A DNA stretch of 64,000 bases, taken from positions 1,116,001 to 1,180,000 of the forward strand of contig JAMXDE010000008.1 in the NCBI GenBank assembly GCA_026770025.1, read 5' to 3'. The notes beneath the pieces were generated by a model. That model had not been told where the DNA came from, did not search any database, and worked only from the letters and a program-made list of their open reading frames with translations. The translations under genes and the position numbers were made by a program. Within the stretch, counting starts at the first letter, position 1. Every line of letters begins with the position of its first letter. This document shows positions 32,469-43,183 of this stretch, one piece after another. The DNA comes from Craspedostauros australis. Taxonomy: Eukaryota; Bacillariophyta; Bacillariophyceae; Mastogloiales; Achnanthaceae.

Positions 32469-33180
32469 CGTAGCGTGTAGAGTACGTGCAATCCTAGCGG
32501 GTGTATGTGTATGTGTATGTGTGTGTGTTCTTCTACGTGCACGTATGTATTTGGTTGTCTGTGTTCCTGATCACTGCCGACGTATGGCGCTACTCGGACA
32601 GGTAAGCAAGGTGTGGCTGCTTGGTCTGTTGTGGACCTGTGCCGCGAACGAGGATAGAAAGCGGCAACCAAAAGCAACCAACATCGTTGCGTCATGGTGG
32701 GCCTCGTTTTCCTCTTTTCTTCGTGTTTTGTGTTTTGGTTGGTGCGTAGTCGATCACACGAGTCCAATCATGGATACTTTGTGTACATGACTGACTACAA
32801 GGCAAAGCACTCTAGAGAGCATCCCAATGCGGATCTTCATGGGGCCTCCATCTTTCATACCGACCGCTCCTACTCACCCAGCACCTCAGGCGGCTCCATC
32901 GTTCAGAAAAGTAGAGAAGGGCGTTGCACCTACTCTACTATCAGCACAGGCGGCGGCTTGGTTTCAGCAATTCATCAATTCGTTCATTCATTCAGCGCAG
33001 GGTAGCACAGTGGGTGACATTTCAATTCGCCGATCTGATTTGCCTCGAATCCATCTGAGTTCTTCAGTTGAATATAAAATTAGAGTAAGATATTGTATTT
33101 CCAGTCTATCGTCGATTGAATTAAGAATGCAACACGTTGCAATTCGTTGTAATAGGTTGCCTGTTTGCCCATGTTTTTGC
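32469..33180. other. Intergenic between RRS1 and the plastid-signal gene
   Basis: This is the upstream region of RRS1 and the 3' flank of the next minus-strand gene. It contains a GTATGT repeat near 32504-32527. No gene is recognised. Confidence 0.5.
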
Positions 33181-33894
33181 TTATTGAAAGACATCCTCCT
33201 GTTGCTCGTCATCCTTCGTCTTCTGCTGTTCCTGTTCCTCGTCGTGCTGGTGTTGTTGCTCGCTATCCTTGCGTGTCTGCATCAGCGCATCACTTCGCTG
33301 GTGCTTCTTGAATATGGTCTTGGACTGCACCATCATGTCGACGAAGGCCCAGAGCTGTGACTCCTGGTACTCGCCGCTGCTGGTGTTGCTGGCGGAGGCC
33401 GAGGCAGCGAGGCTGGATTGCACCTTCTGACCAATCTGAATCAAGGTGGAATCGAACAATTTGGCAAAGTCGGACGACATCGTCAGCTGCTGCTGCAGGA
33501 AGTTGGAGACTTGCTGACGGCGCTCCTCGTCGTCCTTGATGGTGGACAGGTCCATGATGATCTGCTCCATCTCCTGTTGGGAGAACGTTTGGAGGCTGTC
33601 ATCGATGTCGCTGCTGCCGTCTGCGTTTTCCTCATTGATGGCAGACAGACATACCGATGTTGCAGTTGTTGCTGACACGAGTGGCCGTGTTCTTGCCAAC
33701 CTTTGCTGCGCATGAATGAGGAAGGCGGACCGCTGCGACGAACTGCTCGCGCATTGGACCGAGTGCTGTGGGTGGTGTGAACTTCTGCCTTGGTATCGCG
33801 ATCCGAAATGTGGCTGAAATGACAGAACAGGCGTCAGCACCAACACGGACAAAGCAATGGAGGCCCACATCGATTTGGAGCGTTGCATCCTCAT
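33181..33894 (-). CDS. Unknown protein with bipartite plastid-type signal
   Basis: This is a 237-residue protein. Residues 1-25 (basic start, then WASIALSVLVLTPVLS) form a clear signal peptide, and the residue after the likely cleavage site is Phe (VLS then FQPHF). A Ser/Arg/His-rich stretch with few acids follows to about residue 75. This matches the signal-plus-transit presequence of secondary red plastids, where an aromatic at +1 is required. The mature part has a helical stretch (MEQIIMDLSTIKDDEERRQ, then FLQQQL) and a Gln/Glu/Asp-rich tail. I recognise no family. The in-frame ATG at 34038 would place 48 polar residues before the signal peptide, so 33894 was chosen. Confidence 0.72.
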   Translation of the reverse strand: MRMQRSKSMWASIALSVLVLTPVLSFQPHFGSRYQGRSSHHPQHSVQCASSSSQRSAFLIHAQQRLARTRPLVSATTATSVCLSAINEENADGSSDIDDSLQTFSQQEMEQIIMDLSTIKDDEERRQQVSNFLQQQLTMSSDFAKLFDSTLIQIGQKVQSSLAASASASNTSSGEYQESQLWAFVDMMVQSKTIFKKHQRSDALMQTRKDSEQQHQHDEEQEQQKTKDDEQQEDVFQ

Positions 33895-35126
33895 GCTCGC
33901 GTGGGGATTCGGAAGTGCGGTTGGTGTCGTCGTTGTTGATGCTTGTTGCTGGCGCTGGTCCTTGCCGATGCCGATGCTCCTCTTGGATAGCGAAGTGCTC
34001 GTATCCTGCAAAAGAGTTCCGAGTGTACACATGCGCAATGCGTGGAGAGACGAATGTTGGCATTGATGTGCGTGTCCATGGTGAAATGATGCCGTCGCTG
34101 TTGTTGTGTCTGGTTTTCAAGATTTTGAAGTCCGAGTTTTTGGGGACTATCTTCTGTTCTTGTGCATTCGTTTTAACCATACTCTTATACCAATTAAAGC
34201 AAATTGGTCATCGTGACAGGCACGAATTTCGTCAATCAATAATTTGTCACATCTTCGATTCCCTTCTCTTGGTGGGCAATCCGCACACGACAAAGACAGA
34301 TTCGGAAGAACGGGGAAACGCGCCGAAAACACAAAGAGAGCGAGATTCCAAAGCGGCGAAGCCTGCGTAGAACAGCGACAAAGGACTCCACAACAGCAAC
34401 CAGCGAGGTGTTCCCTGGAACCTTCAGGTTCTTGCCCTGTTCCCATCCGAGAGGAGGCAACTCTTCCGTGCACCCTTGATTGACCGAGACATCACCGAAA
34501 GCACCAACAAACGCGCCACAGTGCGCCCACAGCTCGTATCCGTAGCCAAGAGATCAACAAATCGTCCCAACAACGACGCCTCCAACCAGGACCTGTATCC
34601 ATCAGCATCATCTGACCAGCCAACGACCAACAACCAGCAACCAGCAACCAACAACCAACCATCGTCACGTTGCCTCTTGTGCTTGGCTTCGTCCCGTTTC
34701 GTCCGCCTCAATCCACACCACGAGAACTCGAAGATCCGAGACTGTCGCAAAAGCCAACACGACATCAGCAAGAAGCAGACGGGTGAATAGAGCATAGAGC
34801 GCACGTAGAGCAGAGTACCTGAACGACTGGTGCTGCTTGCTTTGCTCCGACCAAGCCACGCACAGCACAGAGTGAGAAGCCTCCAACACCTCCTCTGCCA
34901 AGCCCGCGATCATTGCACCCTCTTACCCTGCAAACACCACGAGTTGTCTGCACAACACATACCACAACACGTACCACACATACCACACATACACACGTAC
35001 ACACATACACATACACATACACGTACACGTACGCATCGATCCAAGGACAGCACATCCTCTTTCGAGCATTCATTGCTGGCAGTGTAGTAGTGAAGTAGTG
35101 CAGTAGTGAAGCAGCGTAGCAACAGT
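33895..35126. promoter_or_regulatory. Divergent spacer before the kinase gene
   Basis: This 1.2 kb lies between two divergent genes. It has a CAACCAACAAC-type repeat (about 34618-34662) and an ACACATACAC/ACGTAC repeat (about 34965-35032), the latter just before the kinase start. No gene is recognised. Confidence 0.5.
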
Positions 35127-36722
35127 ATGGCCGACCCAGCCATGTTTCACGAAGAAGACTGGCCCCACGAGGCCGAGGAGATGTACGAACGCATCGAGGT
35201 GCTCGGACGCGGCTCGTTCGGCCTGGTCTGGATGGGAAAGCGCATGACGCAGCCCATGGACGAGCTCGATGACGAGTACGTCGCCCTCAAGAACATCGAG
35301 ATCAAGGAGGAGAAGGGGAAGGTCTACGCGGAACGCGAGATCTCCATCCTCAGCGAGCTGCGCCATCCCTACGTCATCCGGTTAATCCGCGCCTTCCCCG
35401 TCTACAAGGACACGTCGCGGTTGGTGGCATTGCAGCTGGCTCGCGGTCCCAACCTGCAGCGCGTCGTCAGCAAGCGAGGTGCTCTGGGTCTGCCGTTGGC
35501 AAGGCTGGTGTCGAGGCAGCTCATATCGGCCGTCAGCTACCTGCACGGACGCGCAGTGCTGCACAGAGACATCAAGCCGACCAACTGCATATTGGAGAAC
35601 ACGGAGCTGCCGCCGACGGATTACTACGACTACTCCATGGACTACTCGATATGGAGCGACGACGACGATGCGCAGAAGCAGTGTGACAGGAACAAATGGC
35701 GCGTCATGGTGGTCGACTTTGGATTCGCGCGCGCGCTGGAGGAGAAGGAGTACAAGCAGCAGAAGGCCCCCATGAGAGGCTCCGTCCTGCTCGAGAAGAA
35801 GAACATCGCCAAGATGCTCGCGGGCATGGATTCCGGACATGGCAACAACAACATCAACACCAACAGCAACAGCAACGGTGCTGCCCCCGATGGCGACAAC
35901 GATTCCGATCATGATGGATCGGATGACATGGCGCTGGTGGAGCAGGCCGCTGCCGCCATGAGAAGGGTCTCCATCCAGGAGGAGACGACCAAGCGACGCA
36001 CGTCGCACGTCTCGGCGTTGGAGGGCGTCGACGAGAACAGACCCATCAAGGAGGGCAGCCCGACGGGCCGTTCCCATCCACCTCCCACCACGCGTGGCAA
36101 GCGCGGCGCCGCGTCCAGACAATCCACGACGCGCACCAAGATGAGGTCCATGAGCGCGCTCGGAACCAAGGCGTACGCTGCGCCAGAAATTAAGCACAAG
36201 CTGCGCAACAAGACCACCGAAGATTTTGAAAAGCGCAACGCCGCGCTCACCGAGTGCGTCGCGGATTACGGAATGATCGTCGACGCCTACTCCGTTGGCT
36301 GGACCTTGCGCGTGGTCCTCACCGGCGTCCCACCCAACTCCACGATATCCCAGTACATGAAGAAGCACACCACGAAGGAAGTCGAGGACGAGATTGTGGA
36401 GGTCGGCTGCTGCTGCTTCGGCGGCGGCAACGTCGACTCGTCGTCGTCATCCAAGAGCAACCCCAAGCCGCCGTTCCGCGTGCGTGACACGGCCGACCTC
36501 CCCAAATCGGCCACGCTCTTCATCTCCTCCCTCACCAAGCCCAACCCGGAGGAGCGCATGACGGTGCGCGAGGCGCAGAACCACCCGTGGATCCGCGGCA
36601 ACGAAGACGAGACGATGTACGAGATCAAGCAGGGCGATTACGACAGCACCCATGGCGCGCCGGTCGTGCCGTTGCAGTGCGCACCAGCTCTATCCAAGAT
36701 CGTGGAAGACCATCATCATTAA
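35127..36722 (+). CDS. Serine/threonine protein kinase with a large activation-segment insert
   Basis: This is a 531-residue, single-exon protein kinase. Visible motifs are the glycine loop GRGSFG (27-32), the ATP-binding lysine in YVALKN (K55), the catalytic loop HRDIKPTN (H146-N153), the metal-binding DFG (197-199) and APE (352-354). The distal arginine region is RMTVREAQNHPWI. All catalytic residues are present, so it should be active. DFG to APE spans about 157 residues, against some 20-35 in most kinases. The extra segment is Asn/Ser/Asp-rich and basic, and probably a disordered, phosphorylatable loop. The lobe resembles AGC/CAMK-type kinases, but I cannot place it in a named family. The in-frame ATG at 35127 directly precedes the folded region. 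Confidence 0.92.
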   Translation: MADPAMFHEEDWPHEAEEMYERIEVLGRGSFGLVWMGKRMTQPMDELDDEYVALKNIEIKEEKGKVYAEREISILSELRHPYVIRLIRAFPVYKDTSRLVALQLARGPNLQRVVSKRGALGLPLARLVSRQLISAVSYLHGRAVLHRDIKPTNCILENTELPPTDYYDYSMDYSIWSDDDDAQKQCDRNKWRVMVVDFGFARALEEKEYKQQKAPMRGSVLLEKKNIAKMLAGMDSGHGNNNINTNSNSNGAAPDGDNDSDHDGSDDMALVEQAAAAMRRVSIQEETTKRRTSHVSALEGVDENRPIKEGSPTGRSHPPPTTRGKRGAASRQSTTRTKMRSMSALGTKAYAAPEIKHKLRNKTTEDFEKRNAALTECVADYGMIVDAYSVGWTLRVVLTGVPPNSTISQYMKKHTTKEVEDEIVEVGCCCFGGGNVDSSSSSKSNPKPPFRVRDTADLPKSATLFISSLTKPNPEERMTVREAQNHPWIRGNEDETMYEIKQGDYDSTHGAPVVPLQCAPALSKIVEDHHH

Positions 36723-37790
36723 ACGTCAATATACGAGTATAGTGGTGCATCGAAGGGGATGGATGAAGAGAATCGGGAAGAAGTGGAGATGGAGGTGGAA
36801 GAAGAGAGCTCGCGTGCTTGACACCGACGAAGTAAATCGGGGAGGAACGCAGGGAGAGCGGCAGGGAGAACGAAGCAGCGCAGCGTGGGCTGCTTCATGC
36901 TTGTGCGAATATCGTGATATTTTGAAGTCGATTGCATCCAGGCAATTGAACTTGTGGACAAACAAACCAAGAGAAGTGAACGCAGATACTCTAATACAAT
37001 TCAAGTGTACGCGTGCCCAGGAGAGATGGGAGATCAAAGCAATGCAAAGCATAGCCAGCATTGTATCTGATGGCATGCCATCTCTTCGCAGCTGTGAATA
37101 CGCTTGGGACTGCGCTCTTGCGCCTGCCTGCCTATGGTATTGGAAGATCTTGTAGTCGCACGAACTGGAGGCGGGGTGGAGCTGGAACTTGGATCGGAAA
37201 CGACCATGTCCATCTCACAGGCTGCGGATGCGGATCCAGTTCTCTCAGGAGACTCCATCGGAGCATCTTCTTGGTTCGGAAGAGATACTTCCGGTCATCG
37301 AATCGTGCAAAAAGAATCTTGATCACGAATGAAAGTTAACCGCCAAATAACTACCGCATTAAGGATTCCGTACAAAATGCCGCGACCCAACGGCTTGTTT
37401 CGCGCACTCAGCCCGCGAATCCACCACAACAGCGCAAAAGCAACCACAACACATCACCGCAATTCGGAAAACCGCGCAATGCCGCGAAGCGCACAACCAA
37501 CATCGCGCCATCCAACACAACAACACCAAAAACGAAAGACCAAGAATCAAGAACCAAAGCCGAAAGGATTCCACACAGACATCTGAGGAGAGCCGCGAAG
37601 AGCAGTCATACATACCCTTGCTCCGCCGCAGCCGTCCTGAAGCATCGGAAGCAAAGTCAACCAACCGCGGCTAGTCACTCAACTACAAAACGATCGATTC
37701 AACCAACCAATCAATCAATCAATCAAGCAACAGCGCACAATCCGAAGCCAAGCAAACAAGGAAGAAAGAGAAACAGAGAGAACTCGCAGG
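36723..37790. other. Intergenic between kinase and NPF/DPF gene
   Basis: TACGAGTA occurs at 36732-36739, ten bases after the kinase stop. From about 37420 the sequence is A/C-rich and probably forms the leader of the next gene, ending in an AATCAATCAATCAATCAA run near 37705. No gene is recognised. Confidence 0.5.
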
Positions 37791-40242
37791 ATGTCTGGGA
37801 ACCCATTCGATCCATTCGCCGGTCAGGCAGCAGGCGCTCCGCCTGTGCCAGCCACGCCCCCACCGCAGCAGCAGCCGCAACAGCAGAGCCCGTTCGGTGC
37901 GGCTCCTCCGCAACAGCAGCAACCCGGCATGGGCATGGGCATGCCTCCTGGTCAGTATCCACCACCAGCGCCCCAGCAAAATGGGATGCCCTTCGGACAG
38001 CCGCAGATGGCTGCTGCGGCACCAAGCCCACATTCCCAACCAGCTCAACCCGCGCCATCCACGCCAGGGACCATGATGCAGCAGCCGATGCCCATGCAGG
38101 CACAGGCCAATCCGTTCGGTCAAATGCCCATGCCGACGCAGTCCCCAGCGGCCTACGGAACTCCAGTCAAGTCTCCCGCCGCGGCCTTTGGAGGCGCCAT
38201 GATGCCAGGCCAACCGCAGCCACCTGCCGCCAGCTCCATGGCGAGTCCGCAGCAGTCCGTCGCAAGCTTCGATCCCATGATGTCCTCCCCATCCGTGCAG
38301 CAGCCTGCCGCAGCACCGGCGGATCCATTCGGAGCGCCGTCTCCGCAATACCACCACCACCAGCAGCAGCACCAGCAACCCGCTGCAGCACCCGCCGACC
38401 CATTTGGAGGTGGTGCGCTCGTGGTCTCGCAGCAGCAGACCAACCCCTACGCCAATGCCGTGCCGCAGCAACCCGCAGGCGGTGCTCTGGTGCCGGCCGT
38501 CAACCCCAACGCCAACCAATGGACGGCAGCGCCAGCACCACCGCAGGTCCAACCACCAGCGCCCGTCGCGAACCCCATGACGGATCCTTGGGGCAGCGCC
38601 CAAATCCCAGTCGGCTCCCCTCCACCGGCGCCACCAGCTCCTGCACCGATGCCACCGGTCCCAGCACCTGCTGCTGATTCCATGCGCAGCGCCTCGTATT
38701 CGCAGAACGGTGGGGATGCCATGGACCGCCCACGCTACCAGCCAAACACACCGGATGGACCGTCCGCACAGCAGCAGCAGCAGCAAAGTTCATTGAGCAG
38801 CCCGTACTCGGAGCGCAACCCGGGTGCTGACTCCACCGCGATGGTGTCGGCGAACGAGAATAAGCTCAGTGTGGGGGAACAGGCTCGCAACAAGTACAGT
38901 TTGGAGCTGGCCCGAACCGCCCAAGGAACATCGTCATTGCCAAAGGCAGAACTGGTCAAGAGATCCGGCTACATCCTCTCCCGCATCTCCTTCCGCACCA
39001 TCGTCATGAAGAAGTGGAAGCAGGCCTTCTGGATCCAATACGGCTCGCACACCATGCTGTGGTTCCGTACCGAAACCGACTTCAAGGACTGGCTCAACAA
39101 CCCGTACCTCAGCCAATCCCAGCGCAACTTCCTCATCAAGCTCGCCGTCAACTTCGTGCATGACCTCTACAAACCCAACGTTCGCGGATACCAGGTCACG
39201 CAATGCCGTTCCAAACCCTACGGCAACAAGATGGTCCGCCAGTTCAAGCTCGAGCGCTGGATGGATTACGGACCCACCATCGCGGCCGCCTTTGGTTCCT
39301 ACGATCCCAAGGAGGTGGATGCCATGCGCGCCACCATCGTCCAGTGCATGCGCAACACGCCACTGGAGGGTGGCGTGCGTGCCACAGGAGCCGTGCGCCA
39401 GAACAACCCCAACCTCCAAGGCGGCTACGGCGCCGATGGAGACAACCGTGGTGTCGAGGCTGGAGGTCAGCCATACTCCAACTACAGCCTCCCACAAGGC
39501 TTCTGTAAGTTGTGTTGTGCTGTTTTGCGTCATGCCGTGTCATCGTCGTTGTTATTGCTGTTGATATTGCTGTTATTGCCATTGTCTTTTTTTCGTACGA
39601 CGATTTGTGAAGCGGATACATGAATGGAGGCTCTTTCCATCACTCACATTTCTCATCTATTTTCCCAATTGAACACTCTTGTTTCTATTTCTGTTGCTGC
39701 CAACCACGATTGCATCGATCGCGACAATGACAGCCCCGCAAGGCGGAGAGAGCAGCGAGAGGCGAGCGATGCCAGCGACGAATGGGGCCCCACCGGCCCA
39801 GCATCCCAATCAAGGCGGCGCCCCAGATGACAGGAGCTACCAGGGCGGCAATCGCGAGGCCGCCCAGTCCGTGGTGTCTGCGACGGACCTTCTCGACTTT
39901 GGCAACGCAGCAGGGGCTGGTGGATTCGACGAAACAGCGTCGTACCCAGGACAGGGAGGCGGCGCGGCAGTTAATCAGTTCAGCGATACCATGTCCCTCC
40001 CAGGCGGCGCAATGGTGCCATCTTACGGACCAACGACCACCGCCTACCCCGGCGCACCGCAGCCAGGTCAGCTATACGGAGCCCCACCTCCGCAGCAGCA
40101 GCAACAACAGCCGCCACCGCAGGCGCAAGGATACGGGCAGGCAAATCCATACGGAGCATCGTTCCAGGCACAACCGCCACAGGCCCAAGCACCAGTTGCC
40201 AACCCGTATCAGCAAGGATATGGAGCGCAGCAGACGTTCTAA
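37791..40242 (+). CDS. Pro/Gln-rich protein with PH-like core and NPF/DPF motifs
   Basis: Two exons are inferred (37791-39504 and 39734-40242; GTAAGT...TGACAG), about 740 residues. Residues 1-380 are Pro/Gln/Ala-rich and carry short endocytic motifs: NPFDPF at the start, a second NPF and two further DPF. A folded block (about 385-520) begins ELVKRSGYILSRISFRT, with KKWKQAFWIQYG and a closing helix, resembling a pleckstrin-homology-like domain. The C-terminal part is again Gly/Pro/Gln-rich. NPF is known to bind EH domains and DPF the AP-2 alpha ear, so a clathrin-mediated trafficking adaptor is a reasonable inference. Phase is preserved across the intron (T plus CC gives Ser). Confidence 0.75.
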
Positions 40243-40491
40243 GCCGTGTAACCCCCAACTGATCCTACATAGTACAGTTGTGCTTCCACTAGCAGTGCTA
40301 CATTATGCAGAGAGGCAACATCTTATTCTGCTCTTGCTGATTTAGAAAGAGGCGAACTCTCGTTATTCTCCCATACGAGAATAGTAGAGTAGGTCGTAGG
40401 TCGTAGGGAAGCAGCTGGGTAGTCCTACTTTCGCTGACTCGCAATTCTCGTACAGATGATCTGACAGCCACGCAGCAGCAAACCATCGTCG

Positions 40492-41778
40492 TTATAATCG
40501 TCCACGCAATCGCTTCTGAACATCTTTATTGAGCTCGCGGTTGTGCCTTGATCTCTTTCGCCGTTTGGATCCTGCTCGTCCCTGCTTCAGTTGCATGGGA
40601 CGTTGCGCCTGCAACTTGGTGCGTATCCGCTGTATCAATTCGCGTGTCACAGGAATGACGTCGTATCCTGCCAAGGCCGTGGCATCACCCTTGTTGATGG
40701 CTCCATTGCTCGTTTCTTCGAACACGTACACGCATGCATCGTGGCATGGGAAGCTCTTCTTGTCCAGCGCCTTACGTGGTGTGTAGGGTGCCACCAAATA
40801 CCGATCCAACACGATCCTGCCGACGTACTGCAACGCACCGGGCGGGGCCGTGACATGATCCTGCAGCTTCCACTGATTGTAAGGCGGTTTGGTTTTGTGA
40901 TTCATGTGAATTTGCGTCGTCTCGTTCATGTAGGGTTGCACGTTGGCACCGAACTGTCGCAGCAGCTCCTTATTGTGCTCCATTTGCTGGTTCTGTCCGT
41001 CTTGACCATTGCCAATGGCCGTGCAGGGGAAGTTCCACACGATGCGATCGAACTTGGTGGGGAACGTGGTTTGCTCCTGTGCCTTCTGTTTACTTTGTGA
41101 GTTTAGCGTCGTGGCCAGATCGGTGGCGTCCACAGTGTATCGGATGATGACACCCAATTGTTCCAACTCCGTTTGGATTGCTCGAAAGTTGGGATACACA
41201 CGACGCAACGTCTCCTCGTCTTCAAAACTGGTGGCAACGATCGTCGTGCCATCCTCCGTCTCCTTCTTGTTCTTGTGCGATGAGGATCCGGAATCATCAC
41301 CGTTCGATAGCAGCATGCGGGCGATCGCCAACGAGAATGTGAGATCGCCATCACCAAGCGTCAGAATGCTCATCCCTTGTCTGTATCCGTAGGGCAACGC
41401 AGCATCCGTCTCTCTCCTGCGTTTCGATAACGACAACGGCGATGACGCTTCGCCATCATAGCTTCTGGGGCACATCTCCGGACGCTGGTTGGGTATGGGT
41501 TTGCCGAATTCGGTATCCCTTGCAACGTCGAAGCACGCGATCTTGTATGCGCATGGCACGCAGCATCGGTCCAAGGCACAGCTGACCGTGGTGCGTTCCG
41601 CGAAGAGTTGCTCGCAATCTCGGATTGGGAATGCTTGACGATCGGTCTGATCTTGGGCGTCGGAATCGTCGCCACCATCGTTGGGTGGAGAGCCCGACGC
41701 ATTGTCAACCGTGCTGCCCCGTTTGCTCGATCTACCAGCCTTTCCTGCTGAAGCCAGTTCCTCGAGAACCTTCGTCAT
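40492..41778 (-). CDS. BMT5-like (DUF2431) rRNA methyltransferase
   Basis: This is a 428-residue, single-exon protein. After about 130 residues that include a Cys-bearing segment (CALDRCCVPCAYKIAC), a Rossmann-type methyltransferase core begins: LTLGDGDLTFSLAIA (SAM-binding loop), ATSFEDEETLRRVYPN and FDRIVWNFPC with a following N..LL..F helix. This set is diagnostic of the DUF2431 family, whose yeast member Bmt5 makes N3-methyluridine in 25S rRNA. A C-terminal basic stretch (GRAGSKRRKRSRH) suits nucleolar localisation. Compared with typical family members the N-terminal part is extended. It is head-to-head with the 2OG oxygenase, 475 bp apart. Confidence 0.83.
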   Translation of the reverse strand: MTKVLEELASAGKAGRSSKRGSTVDNASGSPPNDGGDDSDAQDQTDRQAFPIRDCEQLFAERTTVSCALDRCCVPCAYKIACFDVARDTEFGKPIPNQRPEMCPRSYDGEASSPLSLSKRRRETDAALPYGYRQGMSILTLGDGDLTFSLAIARMLLSNGDDSGSSSHKNKKETEDGTTIVATSFEDEETLRRVYPNFRAIQTELEQLGVIIRYTVDATDLATTLNSQSKQKAQEQTTFPTKFDRIVWNFPCTAIGNGQDGQNQQMEHNKELLRQFGANVQPYMNETTQIHMNHKTKPPYNQWKLQDHVTAPPGALQYVGRIVLDRYLVAPYTPRKALDKKSFPCHDACVYVFEETSNGAINKGDATALAGYDVIPVTRELIQRIRTKLQAQRPMQLKQGRAGSKRRKRSRHNRELNKDVQKRLRGRL

Positions 41779-42253
41779 GTTTGCAGCGTGGCAGGGTGGT
41801 CGGAGTCTGTGTGTTGTGCAAGTGCCAGCTGAGTTGGGCAGAATTAAGAAAGCAATCGCAAATCACAAGCCTACGTTTCTGCCTCCACCTCTCGCGTTGA
41901 GCCGGAGGCAGAGGAATTGATTGGTTGTGAAAAGAAGGATCGAACGAGTCAAAGCTCGTACCATCAACGCGGAAATAGGTTCGACCATGATCAAACCCAG
42001 ACGTCGCCAGATCCAACTGGCCGACACCGTGAAGAACGACTGTCTTCTTGGGCATTCGTACCAATACGATACCATACCATACGTATTATAGTCCATGTGT
42101 GTAGCTCGCACTTGCACTCTATGTACGCTGCGGTGGACAGTTATACCACGCGACATACGACGACGAATAGAACCTATCAAAATAGGAGAATAGCAGCAAA
42201 GCAAAAGCCGAAGCACAACTGTTGTCAGAGAGAGAGAGAGAGAGAGAGAAGTC
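41779..42253. promoter_or_regulatory. Divergent promoter with GA repeat
   Basis: This short region must drive both the methyltransferase (minus) and the 2OG oxygenase (plus). An uninterrupted GA dinucleotide run (42227-42249) ends four bases before the plus-strand start codon, so it lies in that leader. Confidence 0.6.
42227..42249. repeat. GA dinucleotide run
   Basis: About eleven AG units sit in the leader of the 2OG oxygenase gene, four bases before its ATG. Confidence 0.95.
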
Positions 42254-43183
42254 ATGGGTGGGAAGAAGCGCAGAAACAACAATGGAGGGAGCAATGGCAG
42301 CAACACCAACAATGGAAATGGCAACAAGAGCAAAAGCAAAAGCAAGAACAGTGGCAAAGGCAAAGGAAGTGATCGTTCCAGCGGGTCATCGCCTCCTGAC
42401 AAAGTGTCGTTCCCGCTCTCGTTGCTAGCTGAGGCGCCAAAGCCGCTGCCGAGCTCTGCGGATGGCAACTTCGACTACGACTACGCCAGCTACAACAAGA
42501 TGACGCGGAAGCCGCTGTCCATGTCGGAATACCATCATCCGAATGTCTGGATCATCCCCAACTTCATGACGCTGCATGAATGCCAGAACTGGATTGCGTA
42601 CTGCGAGGACTCCAGCTGGTTCGAATACACGCAACACAACGCGACGCGATACATTGCCCAACGCGAATGTTATCGCATTCAGCAGCCGGATGCGCACTGC
42701 ATTGCGCAACGTCTCTTTGAGCGTTTGCAGCACAGCAACGATGGCATCGTGTCGACCTTGCAGAGACGCATCCAAACGTTGCACCGCAATCGTGAAGCTA
42801 CCGTGATGGGATTGAATCCCAACATCCGGGTGTACAAGTACACGAAGGGGCATAGCTTTGGTCGGCACGTGGATGGATCGCATGCAGCGACAATGGTGTC
42901 ATCGTCGTCGTCTCCAGATGGCGTAAACACAACACAACCACAAAGATCACGGAGTGGCACGACGGCAATCACGGTGCTGGTGTATCTGTCGGAATGTCGA
43001 GGCGGTGCGACACGATTCTATGATCACGAATCATCCTCGTCGTTTGCGTATGAACCGAAGATCGGATCTATGCTGCTACATGTGCATGGTGACGACTACT
43101 GCATGGAGCATGAAGCCGAGAAGGTGATGGACGGTATCAAGTACGTGTTGCGAACGGACGTGGTGTTTGGTCATGTTGGATGA
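42254..43183 (+). CDS. 2-oxoglutarate Fe(II) oxygenase (prolyl hydroxylase-like)
   Basis: This is a 309-residue, single-exon protein. The first 70 residues are an Asn/Lys/Ser-rich low-complexity leader. A double-stranded beta-helix oxygenase domain follows from about residue 95 (VWIIPNFMTLHECQNWI). The iron-binding HxD is at H205/D207 (GRHVDGS) and the distal histidine is probably H286 (MEHEAEKV), followed by the basic residue expected to hold 2-oxoglutarate (GIKYVLRTDVVF). LSECRGGATRFYDH is the typical strand region of prolyl 4-hydroxylase-like enzymes. The substrate is unknown; no signal peptide is visible, so the enzyme is probably cytosolic or nuclear. Confidence 0.86.
   Translation: MGGKKRRNNNGGSNGSNTNNGNGNKSKSKSKNSGKGKGSDRSSGSSPPDKVSFPLSLLAEAPKPLPSSADGNFDYDYASYNKMTRKPLSMSEYHHPNVWIIPNFMTLHECQNWIAYCEDSSWFEYTQHNATRYIAQRECYRIQQPDAHCIAQRLFERLQHSNDGIVSTLQRRIQTLHRNREATVMGLNPNIRVYKYTKGHSFGRHVDGSHAATMVSSSSSPDGVNTTQPQRSRSGTTAITVLVYLSECRGGATRFYDHESSSSFAYEPKIGSMLLHVHGDDYCMEHEAEKVMDGIKYVLRTDVVFGHVG

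Noticed and set aside
35382-36368. Long minus-strand open frame (328 codons) opposite the kinase
   Set aside because: It is the codon-bias shadow of the kinase, with no domain of its own.
37719-38786. Minus-strand open frame of 355 codons opposite the NPF/DPF gene
   Set aside because: It is a Trp/Arg/His-rich translation of a Pro/Gln-coding repeat region, so a shadow frame.
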